64,000 nucleotides of DNA from Clusia tigrina (GCA_920105625.2 OV050032.1:132107897-132171896), one strand, 5' to 3'. Shown: positions 26,730-43,898, counted from the stretch's first letter. Translations and numbers: made by a program. Notes: a model not told the origin generated them from the letters alone.

Positions 26730-27437
26730 CTAAAAAACTTTGGTTGAGCATCTGGTTTTAAACGTAGCTTTAAAATTTTTTACCGTACCGAGAGCTGGTT
26801 GGAAAATTTCACAATATTTCTCACAAAGTTCGTATACTTTTGAAGTTTCGTTTTCAGAAATTGTATTAATTTGTTTAATTTGGAAACGAAACGCGTTAAA
26901 CAAGTCATATCCAAACAAATTGTCACCCGAATTAATATTAACGACAATTAATACCACCTCTTTTTCGCGATTTCCACATTTAACATTCGTATGTAGTTCA
27001 CCCAAAATTGGAATTTCTTTTCTGCCGAATCCGTACAAAATTCTATTTGTTTTCACTAATTTTGGTTTATTTAAGTATTTAAATGTTGGTAAATTTATTA
27101 TCGAAATTGACGCGCCAGAATCCATTTGAAAACTTATAATTTTATTATTTATTTCAACGTCAATAACACTTTTTGAATTTTTTGCTTTCACTTCACCGGT
27201 AATGTCATAAATTTTCTCGATCGCATCAATGTTATTTTTTTGCTTTTGTTTTCGGTTCTGATTTTGTTCGGTTTTGTTACTGTTCACACTTTTAGACATA
27301 CACACGGGCGCTATATGCCCCTTTTTTCCACACTTGTTGCAAATTGCGCTCTTAAATTTACAATCTTCTCTCTTATGAGAGCTAAAACATCCCGAACACG
27401 ATTTGTATTTGTTCTCTTTATTGTCTCTCTTAACCAA
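26730..27437 (-). CDS. gypsy B nucleocapsid zinc knuckles and protease
   Basis: Begins just after the end of the gag frame with CSGCFSSHKREDC and CNKCGKKGHIAPVC zinc knuckles, then a Lys/Asn-rich linker, then the aspartic protease with FQMDSGASISIINLP and the flap-like ILYGFGRKEIPILGEL. It ends KVYELCEKYCEIFQPALG, the usual RT N-terminal lead, and then shifts frame. It overlaps gag (27430) by 8 bp in a different phase; a run of A residues lies at the switch (27447-27456). Confidence 0.8.
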   Translation of the reverse strand: MVKRDNKENKYKSCSGCFSSHKREDCKFKSAICNKCGKKGHIAPVCMSKSVNSNKTEQNQNRKQKQKNNIDAIEKIYDITGEVKAKNSKSVIDVEINNKIISFQMDSGASISIINLPTFKYLNKPKLVKTNRILYGFGRKEIPILGELHTNVKCGNREKEVVLIVVNINSGDNLFGYDLFNAFRFQIKQINTISENETSKVYELCEKYCEIFQPALGTVKNFKATFKTRCSTKVF

Positions 27438-28185
27438 CGACGATTTTTTTTTTCACTACATTGATTTCGATTGTCTTTTCGTTTGCTGTTTCTTTTATTG
27501 CTGCCACCGTTTTTGTTGTTGCCTCAAATGATTCCGCAATGAGTAGTACATCAGTGAGTGTTGCTTGTTGTTTTTGAAGGGCAGCGGTTCGTACAGAGTC
27601 GTGTGGTGTGTTGACGATGATGTGATCGCGAATCATATCATCCACGTAGCTGGTTGCACAGGGGTTGGACTTGCAAACGAACTTGCATGTTCGCGCCAAA
27701 CCCCGAAGATCTGCGACCCATTCCTTGTACGATTGTGTGTTTTTCATTTGCCTTTTGAAAAATTCGTACCGTGCTGCCACTGTATGCTGGCTTACAGTAA
27801 AATGTTCCGTAAGTTTTTCATGTAGTTGTTGGTATGTTTGATTTTCGAGGCTTGCTACGCCGAAAAGATTTTTAAGCAAATCAAACAATTCTGCACCACA
27901 CCATGACAAAAAGAAAGACTTTTGTTTTTCTGCTGACGTCACGGAATATGCGAGAAAGTGTTGTTCTAGTTGTTGTAGATATGAGTCCCATTGTTGTTGT
28001 TCTTTGTAGAATTTGTGGAATGCCGGCACCATTAACTGATCAGGAGTGTGTTTGGATTCCTTAGAAGCGTCCGTTTTGGTGTTCATGATGGCCTGCATCC
28101 ACTGCTGTTGTTGAGTAAGCAAGTTCTTGGTAAATTCTTGCTGTTGTTGTAAAAGCATTTCTATGCCTTTGAGATCGTTTGCCAT
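27430..28185 (-). CDS. gypsy B Gag (capsid part)
   Basis: I place the start at ATG 28185 (MANDLKGIEMLLQQQQEF). The open frame extends to 28317, but those codons lie inside the 5' LTR and primer site. Gln-rich start, then FHKFYKEQQQWDSYLQQLEQHF, AEKQKSFFLSWCGAELFDLL and EFFKRQMKNTQSYKEWVADL, typical of Mag-like Gag. It ends INVVKKKIVVG. The zinc knuckles are in the next frame, so particle assembly with RNA binding needs a frame change or reflects an indel in the A-run. Confidence 0.8.
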   Translation of the reverse strand: MANDLKGIEMLLQQQQEFTKNLLTQQQQWMQAIMNTKTDASKESKHTPDQLMVPAFHKFYKEQQQWDSYLQQLEQHFLAYSVTSAEKQKSFFLSWCGAELFDLLKNLFGVASLENQTYQQLHEKLTEHFTVSQHTVAARYEFFKRQMKNTQSYKEWVADLRGLARTCKFVCKSNPCATSYVDDMIRDHIIVNTPHDSVRTAALQKQQATLTDVLLIAESFEATTKTVAAIKETANEKTIEINVVKKKIVVG

Positions 28186-28261
28186 TGTGTTTGTTGTTGC
28201 GTACACACACGAATATAAAAAAAAAGAAAACGACCTCACGATTTTATCACTGGTCACCAAA

Positions 28262-28455
28262 TGTAATAATTGAAACGCACGCGTTGAAGGTTTAAATGGA
28301 ACTGATGATTTATTCAATTATTCTTAAAACTACCATTTACAAGGTTGTAATATAAAAGGAATATTGGACAATGTTGCAATTCATTGTACTAGTTAGGAAA
28401 TTGATACTTTTTAAAAAAGTTGCCAACCAATTAGATTAATTGCTAATATATTACA
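28262..28455 (-). repeat. 5' LTR of gypsy B
   Basis: 194 bp; the TSD TCTAC follows at 28456-28460 and the host LINE's RNase H frame resumes directly. Confidence 0.92.
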
Positions 28456-30543
28456 TCTACTGCTCAGAGTTGGGAATTAGTCAGCCTATAAAACTGCCTG
28501 ACCAGAGCAGTATCTTTCGAGCGGAAGTCTTCGCTGTCAGGAAAGCCGCAGAGCTAGCATACACCAAGACAGGAAATGACTCAAAAATAAACATACTCGT
28601 ATACGAGTACGTGGACAGCCAGGCAGCGATAAAGGCGATTAACTCATATAGCATAAAATCCAAAAATGTCCTACAGAGCAGGGAAGCCATAGATAGGCTA
28701 GTCACAAATAGAAGACCATAAAAGCATAGAAGGGAATGAAATAGCAGATGAGATTGCAAAGAACGCTGTCTACTTACCACTTGAACAAGAAAACGACATA
28801 CAGAAACCCCTTAAAGAATTATTCAATAAAAGGGACGGACACATGAGTAGGCAGGTGAAAGCAAGGTGGCACAGTTTAAACACCTGCAAAATTGCAAAAG
28901 TTATGTGTAAGGTCAACGATAGGAAACAAACGAGATTTATACTCGCGCTCTCACGAAAAGACTGCAGAACTATCATAGGTATAATGACAGGCCATAATTT
29001 ATTGGCGGCACATGCACACAAGATAGGAATTGCGGACAATGACGAATGTAGGAAGTGTAAAGAGGTGGGAGTAAGGGAAACTCTAGAACATCTCCTATGT
29101 ATATGTCCTGCGTTATCAAAAACGCGCTTAAAATGCTTAGGAGTCCTACAATTTGGGAGATTAGAAGACATCTCAGGAATGGAGCTGACAGCACTGCTTA
29201 AATTCGCAAAAAGCTCTGACATCCTACGAGATGTCTACTGGAAATCTGCATAAAGGTCAGACCCCATCTGGTATCGCTAGGGACCAATCGGTCTATGTGT
29301 GGCTTTAGGCCAGCCAGGGTAACCTAACCTAACCTAACCTAACCTTTTATTAACTTATACAAACCTAAAATTAACAGCCAAAACCATCAACACACACCTT
29401 ATAAAGCAAAATACCATAGAATTCGTAATAGGTCCCTGGGGACCTTTTCACTACTCTAAGGCCAACGGGCGACTCACTAATCGGAGGGTTAATTTATGGT
29501 TCAATTTCACATAATATTAGATTAAAAAATAATTGTATGGTCTATTTGTTTTATGAAATTCGATATGAGCTTAATGGATTAGAAATCGATCGTACACGTC
29601 ACTTGGGAATAACGACAACAATCAAAAATTATGTGTCTTTGAATAAAAGCGAGAGTAATTGTTAAAAAATGCTGGTTGGACATCAGCAAATACTATTCAA
29701 ATATCTAATGGTTACTTTAATTTTTGTGTACCACTGAAAATGTTATTAGGATTTACTGAGGACTTTAATAAAGTGGTGGTAAACTCTAAACATGAATTAA
29801 TATTATTACGTTCCAAGAAGGATCAAAATGTTGTGACCTCAAGTGATTCAAAGGAAAAGATAATGCTAAATATAACAAGTATCACATGGAAAATCCCACA
29901 TATACAATTATCTGATATTGCCAACTTAGGAATGTTTAAGACAGTGAGTAGCGGTAAACCATTAATATTAGCATTTCGCAGTTGGGATTGCCACTTTAAT
30001 CCCATGCTCTCCCAAGGAACAAATCACTTGTGGAATGTTAAACTTTCAACACAGAGTGAAAGACCTCGCATCATATTGATCGGATTCCAAAATGCAAACA
30101 AATTTCAACATTGTGATCTAACGGATGTGAGAGTACATCTAAACTCAATTACATATCCATATGATGATCTTAATTTGAAATTTGATAATGATCGTTATGC
30201 CATTTTATACGAAATGTATTCAAAGTTTCAACAAAGTTATTACACACGTGATCCTCAACCTCTACTATTATGTGATGAATTTAAGACTGTGGCCCCAATA
30301 ATAGTAGGTGATGTAATGCATCAAAACGAAGCTGTTAAAACAGGACCAATTGATATCAAAATTGAATTTAAGACATTAAAGAATATTCCAGCAAATACAG
30401 CAGCATATTGCGTACTCATTCATGATAGAGTTATAGAATATATACCCTTAAATAATGAAATAAAAAAAAATTATTTAAAGAGTTCCTATTATCTATATGT
30501 ATTTCAGTAAATTATCATTGAACTAATTATTACGAACCTTTAA

Positions 30544-30958
30544 ATGGCTTCAGATAGTTTTATAACATTAGATGTGCAAGGTTTTAAAGGAGATGGAAAT
30601 AGATTTATAGCAAAAGAGTTGGCTATTACTTACTACACAGAATTTGAAAGTTTTATTATTAAACCTCCTTTTGAATTTAGAAGATTGTCTCAGAAATATC
30701 AAAAAGAAGCAAATTGGCTAACAAAACATCATCATGGTTTTGCGTGGAATGACGGATTGACCTCATTTAATAGTGTACGAAAATTTTTAAAGGAAAATAC
30801 GTAACAAAAATGTTTGCAGCTTGGCAGAATTTGAATGTGATAATTTAAAAGTTCTAAATAAAAAATATCCAATACTTACTCAATGCAATGCACACTATGG
30901 ATGTTGTGCTTTGATTTTAAGAAAATTTATTGATGTAGAAATAAAAAACCATGTATAA
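30544..30958 (+). pseudogene. Conserved hypothetical protein of the Polinton-like element
   Basis: ATG at 30544 (MASDSFITLDVQGFKG) 34 bp after the DJR stop, open to 30804, with the remainder in other frames to TAA 30956-30958. Features: QGFKGDGNRFIAKELAI, a KHHHGFAWNDG block and a C-terminal ECDNLKVLNKKYP / NAHYGCCALILRKF region. I recognise the HH-G-x-W-x-DG pattern from uncharacterised insect proteins near polymerase B genes, with no known role. The frame breaks just after VRKFLKENT. Confidence 0.5.
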
Positions 30959-31041
30959 TAGTTCTGTTTTGAAAATAATAAAATCTTTATTATATATTAT
31001 GTAATAATAACAATATTTTATTAAAAATAATAAAACTTAAT

Positions 31042-33815
31042 TTATCTACTACAATTAATTTTATAATGTCCCCAAGCGTAAGTATTTACTACATCTTCTT
31101 TAATATATCGATTATAATCATCATTACTTAATATTATTTTTGTCCATTGTTGCGTATAAATTTCATGAACTTTTGATCTAAAAACATACATTTTGTCCTA
31201 GAATACTTTATTCTGTAGTAAACAATCTTTATAATCATTTATATTCAGAAAGTTCTATTGCTATCATGCTATCTGTAAAATGTTTTAAACTATGAAAATT
31301 TGGTCTTGTAATTAGAGCACGTGCACCTAAATGTCTTCCCTTGTTTTCCCATTCAGTAACAATCTTTACATTCTTCCATTTCTCGACGTTTTCCATTGTT
31401 TTTCCATAAACTGCATTATTTAATAATTTAAAAAAATTTTTTTCAAATTCATTTTTCGCAAGTCTTCTATAAAAAGTATTCAGATCAATATAATTCTTCA
31501 ACCAGTTAGATTGCTTAAATTTCAAAATCCTATGAATTTTCACAAGCTTTAAACCATTAGCAATACACTGTTGTAGATTGCGGTAATGCATAATATAATT
31601 TCGTTGATTATTTAAATCTATAATAAAATGTTTAGTTTTGGATTTACTATGTGCTTTTTTATTCTCAGCACAGAAGGATAAGTCATTGTGTATATCATGA
31701 ATATTTTCAGGATAATTTAAATCAACTTCTAAAATATAACCAAACTCTGATTTTATAGTTACTGTAAGAATATCAAAATTTGATATATCCTCAACCCATT
31801 CAAATCCATCATAAGGTAAATATTCAGCATTGCCCAACCATATAAGTTATTTGCATCTAAATACATCAAGTATTCTGAAGATTTTCTTTGATCATATTCA
31901 GGAAGATATTTATTATTAGCCTTTGAATGTCGTTTAGAACATTGAACAATACCACCTCTAATCCCACTTTTAATGAAATTATACATATTAATATCTTTAA
32001 ATAATTCTAATTCAATACCTGTTGTCTTCAACATTGCATCCCAGGATAAACTTGGTGTAGTTAGATAATGAACATAATTCATAAATATTTTTACATATTT
32101 TCCCAAAGTTTTCAAAAACATCTGCTAAAAGTATAACATCTGTTTTTAAATATAACAGCATATAATCAAGTAAAGTTTTACATTTGAAAGTATTCCAAAC
32201 TTTTTCAGCATGATCATAATAATCAGTAGAACACTCTACATTATTTAATGTAGAGACAAATTTTTCACGTGAAGGTAAATTGATATCTTTAAGTCGATCT
32301 ACTGAATCTACATATTCATACCTTTTCTTTTCAAGAGATTGAATTCATCAATGTTTATATACAATGAGGGTTAAATGTGAAAATCATTAGCAGCAAGATT
32401 TTTAGCTAATACATCTAAAGATGAGTTCATAAATCTGTATGAATCTAAAAATCGTAATTCAAAGAATTCTTTATCACTAATATGAATATCTTTCGAAAGT
32501 GATATACTCGTATGCTCGTATATAATTCCTTATTCAGAGGAATTATTTTAATGTGTCCTTTAAACGAGTTGTTTAACAAACAGATGACAGTCATAACCAG
32601 AAAAATTATGGAAAAAAATTGGTATAAATTTACGTGTTTGAAAATTTAAGTTACAACTCGAATGTGCAGGTCCACGATATTGACCTGTAAGATGACAATG
32701 ATCAGCAACCTTGTGTTGATCAATTATTTGCTTACAAATATGACAAATTGTATTTGTTTTATGTTTTTCTGTTTCTTTTAAAGTTAGAGACTTCATTGGT
32801 ACTATTCTATTTAAATAATTTACATATAGCTGAATCTTCTCCTGAATAAGTTACAAATTTGTTGAAGCTATTATTGAAACCGCACTTTATGTAATAACTA
32901 AATGCTATAGGCTTATGTATTTTAGTGCTGCAAATATTTTCAGAATCATTTATGTGTACATTCTCTAAAATACACTCAAAATCTGCATAAATTACAAATG
33001 GTACATCTAACTTACACCTAAAAGAAGTAAACTTTAAAATATCATTATTTTTACCAATCGGCATTGTGGTCACTACTTTGCTGCACTCTGCTTTATGTTT
33101 TAACATAACATCTTTATTTCTGGTGTACTGCAAGCAAAAGTTGCATAATAGTAGAGCTTTTGTATTTAATGTCAATTATGATTTAATTAATCTGTAAATA
33201 GTAATTTTATAAGTAATAGAAAATCATGTGTTTTGTTTCTTTTTACCTTGAGATATTTTTAATCCATACATAATGTGAATTGTCACCGCTTTGTAGAAAC
33301 AATAAATTAATATGGATATCTCTCTCCAACTTTGTGGTATGATAGGGACCTACAATTTAATCACCTTTCTCAGAACATCCAAAAACATTAATGCTGATAT
33401 TATCATTTTCCTCAAATTTTCTGATTTGGGCTAATGGCATTGGAAATGACAAGTTTTTAAAGTTTAATATCATACTTCCAACATGAATCACATCATTCTT
33501 AATATCCACTGCATATTGCGAACATCTATTACTATGTTGCACATTTTTTATTGCAGATAGTATAGCCCATTTAAAGCAATAGTCATCATTTATATTCATT
33601 TAATTAATACAAGCATGTTTCATTGCTATATTATGAGGTAATTTAATATAGCCAGAACCCTTTAATGGTTTATATTGATTAATATTAATCTCCAATTCAA
33701 TTATTTTAATTAGAGTCCATCCGCTATCCTTCTCTTGAAACTTTTCAATTTTTGAAATTAAATTAGAACAATGTACATCATATTCAAGTTTAATTTCTTC
33801 AAGGAACTTGAATCG
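31042..33815 (-). pseudogene. Protein-primed DNA polymerase B of the Polinton-like element
   Basis: It would replicate the element DNA from a protein primer. Pieces from 5' to 3' on the minus strand: GWTLIKIIELEIN...YIKLP (33720-33640); CFKWAILSAIKN (33570); exonuclease block FVIYADFECIL (33000); a Cys/His cluster CHICKQIIDQHKVADHCH with YRGPAHSSCN (32740-32650); FFHNFSGYDCHLFVK; motif A region YLDANNLYGWAM (31870); FKLLNNAVYGKTMEN, motif B (31420); C-terminus TYAWGHYKI with TAA 31042-31044. Motif C (YTDTDS) is absent: sequence jumps from MIAIEL to NDYKDCLLQ near 31240. The N-terminus is cut by a mariner fragment. Several frameshifts. Confidence 0.85.
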
Positions 33816-34380
33816 TTTTTGTTCGACACTGAGCAAACGCGACACCCATCTTGCCGATAGCTTTCTCATATGCAAATGTTCATGCAAAATGTTGAACACA
33901 CGTTCATATGATATGTTTACCATTTCAACAATCTCACGCAACTTGACTCGGCGATCATTCATAACGATATCGAGGATTTTTTATTGATATTCTCTTCAGT
34001 AACCACCTCTTTTGGCCTTCCTTTTGATGGTATTGTTGCAGTGCTTGTTCGGCCGCGTTTAAATTCAGCAATCCAATATTTTACCATGTAATCTGACGGA
34101 GCAGACTCACCGTAATGTTTATCTAGCTTTTCTTTTGTCTCTTTCGCCGTTTTCCCTTTCAAATAATAGTGTTTAATCACTGCACGAAATTAGCTTTTTT
34201 CCATTTTTCAAGAAAAACAAAAGTTGCTTACTTCAAACGACTACAACAAATAAACTAATCGATGAATTTGGGTGAAATTTTAACAGCTGACGTTTGACAG
34301 ATCGCAATTTCTAAAAAAAAAAGTTTTTGTGTTTGTGCTGCCATCTAGCGCTAGGTAGCTTCAATATCAATCCGACCTCG
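33816..34380 (-). pseudogene. mariner transposase, N-terminal half with 5' terminal repeat
   Basis: Read on the minus strand from the terminal repeat CGAGGTCGGATTGATATTGA (34380 leftward), then HTH domain YYLKGKTAKETKEKLDKHYG, WIAEFKRGRTS, GRPKEVVTEENI and the second HTH NDRRVKLREIVEMVNISY up to LLSVEQKR. It belongs to the same family as 5873-6738 (same NDRR...RWVSRLLSVEQK block). One TAA and a frameshift near 33960. The catalytic domain is absent; the sequence runs directly into polymerase B. Confidence 0.8.
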
Positions 34381-41311
<6,931 letters not shown>

Positions 41312-41810
41312 ATGCGGCCCATAGACGATGCATCATGATCCTACTCGTTCATGTACGTGTTGAATGAAGCTCCGCCACAGACGAGTGTGTGGCTGTCGGA
41401 TGACGAAGTTTTGTGTACGCTAGCGCTTGTACTGTGCAAGGAAAAACTGTAAAAAAAAACCATTTTGGATGAAAGAAAGGCACAAAAAAATATTACAATA
41501 GCAATCAAGGGACTCCAGCAGAAACAAATTTTTATTATTTTTATCCGCACACACCCTCACACATTGGCAGTCAAACGCAAATGAGGAAAATTTGCATGTA
41601 AATTGCTCACAAACGACGATCATCCATACATCATATTCAAAATCATAATAAAATTTTCCCTCAAAATCAAAATGATTTATATTTTCGACGATCAGTCAGT
41701 GATCCCAGCGCGATCATGTCAGTGTGACACATTCCTGGATATTTTCTCTTTTTTTCACACATACTATTTTATATATGAGTATGATCATGATGTATCGTCT
41801 ATGGCCGCAT
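41312..41810. mobile_element. Candidate MITE with about 34-bp terminal inverted repeats
   Basis: The left end 41312-41346 begins ATGCGGCCCATAGACGAT; the right end 41777-41810 is its inverse, GATGTATCGTCTATGGCCGCAT at the edge, with a 1-nt indel and two mismatches. 499 bp, no transposase. No clear target duplication, so the superfamily is unassigned. Confidence 0.6.
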
Positions 41811-42269
41811 AAGAAATACAAAAAAAAATATTCTATATTATTATTACTGAGCATATATGCAAACAATAGATGTAAACATAACAAAATTTTGAGAATTATA
41901 CAACATGGTTGCAATAGTACAGGAAACAAAAATTACAAAAAATGTCATAAATGGCAATATATTCAGTAAGCACGAAGCATACATTGATGCTTTCGTTATA
42001 ATTGGAATTATTATTCTTATAATATATTTAATAAAGAAGATAAACAGCTACTACAAGACTTATGTAGCAGAGAAAATAATAAACACAAATGCTCAATAAA
42101 TAAAATAATATATATATGGAAAATATAATAAATAAAATAATACAATTAAAAGAAAGTATAACAAAAGTATCAACCAGAATTTTAAAAAAGGAAACTGTGC
42201 ACAATAAATTAATCAAATGCCAAAGAACAACAATTAGGCGCACTAACTTCTACACAAAACATAGATGCT
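41811..42269. other. AT-rich stretch, nothing recognised
   Basis: Short open frames here lack any familiar motif and show the biased codons of AT-rich noncoding DNA. No repeats shared with the rest of the window were noticed. Confidence 0.4.
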
Positions 42270-43808
42270 CAAAATCCACTAACCAGTAATATAAAATTTC
42301 GTCAAAAAATATTGTGTAGGTCGAAATTTATAATATGTGAATAGTGGGCGTTTCTGTAAAAATAACACGCCCATTTCTAGTGTAGTGTTTAATGTTACTG
42401 CCCGCCACCTTCGTGTGAAATTTCGTTGAAAAATCTTTAATAGGAACCTAGTAATAATTTTTGGTTAATTGTGGGCGTGGCAGTAGTAATAATCTGCCCA
42501 TATTTGGAATGCATGCTAGAACAGACCCAGTGTATACATCTACCAATTTGTTTTCATATATCATCACTAGAAGCATAGATAGGGTAATTGTCTTTAAGTG
42601 TCTTAAAGTTCATTATATGAGAAGGAGGCGTATCCTTCCTCTGATCGACCCCGAATCTTGTATATGGCTTTGTAGGGTCCATATACGTACTAATCTGAAA
42701 TTAAGTCCAAAAATATTGTATAGGTCGCAAATTACAATAATATGTGAATAGTGAGCGTGGCTGTAGAAATAATACGCCCATTTTTTGTGTGGTGTTTAAT
42801 GTTAGTACCAGAAACCTTCCTGTAAAATTTCGTTGAAAAATCTTTAATACGAACACAGTAATGATTGTTGGCTAATTGTGAGCGTTGCAGTTTTATTATG
42901 ATTTCCATATTCGGCACACACACTATTATGGACCCCATGTATGTTTCTGCCAATTTTTATTCCGCTGGCATCAATAGCTAGGCTAATTTAAATTTTAGAC
43001 CCGAAAGTTTCCTATATCAAAAGTGGGCGTGTCATGTATGTTTCTGTTTTCTCTGATCAGCCCCATTTGTTGCAGATAGCTTTATAATGTCCACATGTTC
43101 CTTCCCGTAAAATTTCGTCCGTAAATCTCTACCAGATCTTAAGTTATTAATATTTGTTGATAGTGGGCGTGGCAGTTATTATATACCGCCCACTTTTTGC
43201 ACAGTGTTTAGTAGGACCCACATCTCCATAACTCACGTCACGATTCTGCTAATTGGACCGAACTTATAGTCATTTTAAAAAATGTGAAAAAAGTTCTTTA
43301 TATGGGAGGTAGCCGTGGTCTTTGTCCAAAGTGGCCCATATTGGTTCTGTACCTTTGTGCAGGCTACACTTTTGCAAAATTTCATTAAGATAGCACTAAC
43401 GGTGTAGAAAAAAAGTGGCCACAGACGAACAGACGGACGGACAAAATTAAAATTGCTTAGAAAGTGATTTTGATCATATCTATATATATAAATGTCCATA
43501 CCTACCACGCCTCCTTCTCGAAATTGTAACCCGTCTCAAAAGTACATAATTAGTATACCCTATTTAGCTTTTTTAAAGGTAAAGGGAATAAAAATCCGAC
43601 TTAAGGACAAAACAGCGTGATGATATATGAAAACAATATGGTATATTTCAACGAAATTTCACAGTTTCTACCAAAAATTACGGTGAATATGCTCCTAATG
43701 ATGATTTAAGAAAACATCCTCATTGTTGAACTCGCACACAAAAGAGAAGGTAAAGGGTATTTCGAAGTCGGTCTAACCCAACTTCAGACTTCTGTACTCG
43801 TTTTATGT
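42270..43808 (+). repeat. GTGGGCGTGGC interspersed repeat, copy 1
   Basis: It matches 57908-59330 from its AAAATTTCGTCAAAAAAT block onward. It repeats modules with GTGGGCGTGGC followed by CGCCCA, and contains AGACGGACGGACAAAAT near 43432 and the TATACCCTATTTA...GGTAAAGGG hairpin near 43554-43588. The first 190 bp of copy 2 are missing at the left, but the same sequence occurs in inverted form at 43670-43808 (GAATATGCTCC...GAAGTCGG...ACTCG). No coding potential. The class is not assigned. Confidence 0.65.
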
Positions 43809-43861
43809 TAAATTTGTGAATGTTATATTTGTCAATAGATGGTGTTAGGGATAGATACTCG

Positions 43862-43890
<29 letters not shown>
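43862..43890. repeat. Short (TA)n
   Basis: 29 bp of TA next to the T-run that is the inverted poly(A) tail of the LINE. Confidence 0.9.

Positions 43891-43898
<8 letters not shown>

Larger units (their letters stand above)
23773..28455 (-). mobile_element. Ty3/gypsy LTR retrotransposon B (Mag / K02A2.6-like)
   Basis: 4.7 kb on the minus strand with LTRs 23773-23966 (3') and 28262-28455 (5'), both 194 bp, TGTAATAATTG...ATATTACA. The 5-bp target duplication TCTAC (23768-23772 and 28456-28460) lies in the RNase H part of the host LINE. Next to the 5' LTR the minus strand reads TTTGGTGACCAGTG, the likely primer-binding site. The LTRs differ at about five places by eye, so this is one of the younger insertions. 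Order gag, PR, RT, RNase H, IN. Confidence 0.92.
20993..29253 (+). pseudogene. LINE ORF2: endonuclease, RT, RNase H, Cys-His motif; split by gypsy B
   Basis: Likely start ATG 20993 (MLKALQIKLHKSKLASAEL), overlapping the ORF1 end. APE-type endonuclease: VLVQEPW, GCDTNAHHTVWGS, LDVTLYTN and LSDHKYI (21630). RT: SPGLDGIFPAML, YRPISFTS, TPQGGVLWPLL and YADDIAIV. RNase H: FYTDGSKTMDGVGAG, interrupted by gypsy B, resuming at 28456 with RAEVFAVRKAAELA. C-terminal CRKCKEVGVRETLEHLLCIC finger. Lesions: TAG at 21146-21148, frameshift at 21916-21928, in-frame TGA at 22795-22797, gypsy B at 23773, and a frameshift near 28720. Inactive. Confidence 0.85.
19381..29344 (+). mobile_element. LOA/R1-group LINE with RNase H, split by gypsy B
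   Basis: A target duplication TTTTATTA lies at 19373-19380 and 29345-29352, in the 3' region of the piggyBac. The element ends in a (TAACC)n tail (29321-29344) instead of poly(A). Without gypsy B and its 5-bp duplication it is about 5.3 kb, which fits a full-length element. ORF1 has a DUF4780-like part; ORF2 has endonuclease, RT, RNase H and a C-terminal Cys-His motif. The clade is inferred from the DUF4780-like ORF1 and RNase H. Confidence 0.85.
16924..29488 (+). mobile_element. piggyBac-family element with nested LINE and gypsy
   Basis: Flanked by the target duplication TTAA at 16920-16923 and 29489-29492. The ends are CCCTTCTGTATGTGAG and, inverted at the right, CCCTCCGATTAGTGAG (11 of 16 match). 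A second inverted pair, built on GTGAAAAGGTCCC and a GGACCTA-type mirror, lies at 17104-17128 and 29429-29453; such subterminal repeats are typical of piggyBac. Without the LINE nest it is about 2.6 kb, the normal size for the family. Confidence 0.9.
16731..30510 (+). pseudogene. Double-jelly-roll capsid-like protein gene, split by piggyBac
   Basis: A major-capsid-like DJR protein of Polinton/adintovirus-type elements. The N-terminal part (16731-16923) has IDVLQKPLYDES and NDEIRISIQNQDLYALP. The C-terminal part (29489-30510) has FYEIRYELNGLEIDR, NAGWTSANTIQI, then RIILIGFQNANKFQHCDLT, VHLNSITYPYDDLNL and the FQQSYYTRDPQPLL block. Lesions: in-frame TAA at 16794-16796, the piggyBac at the TTAA 16920-16923, and a frameshift near 29660. 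The TTAA codon phase is the same on both sides of the piggyBac. The coding total is about 400 codons, close to complete for the family. Start ATG 16731 overlaps the upstream stop (ATGA). Confidence 0.75.

Noticed and set aside
28186..28317. Upstream extension of gypsy B Gag to the Met at 28317
   Set aside because: Those codons lie in the 5' LTR and across the primer-binding site; the Met at 28185 fits the family better.
29321..29344. TAACC repeats as a telomere or interstitial telomeric site
   Set aside because: Only about four units, placed exactly at a LINE 3' end and followed by its target duplication; flies lack TTAGG telomeres.
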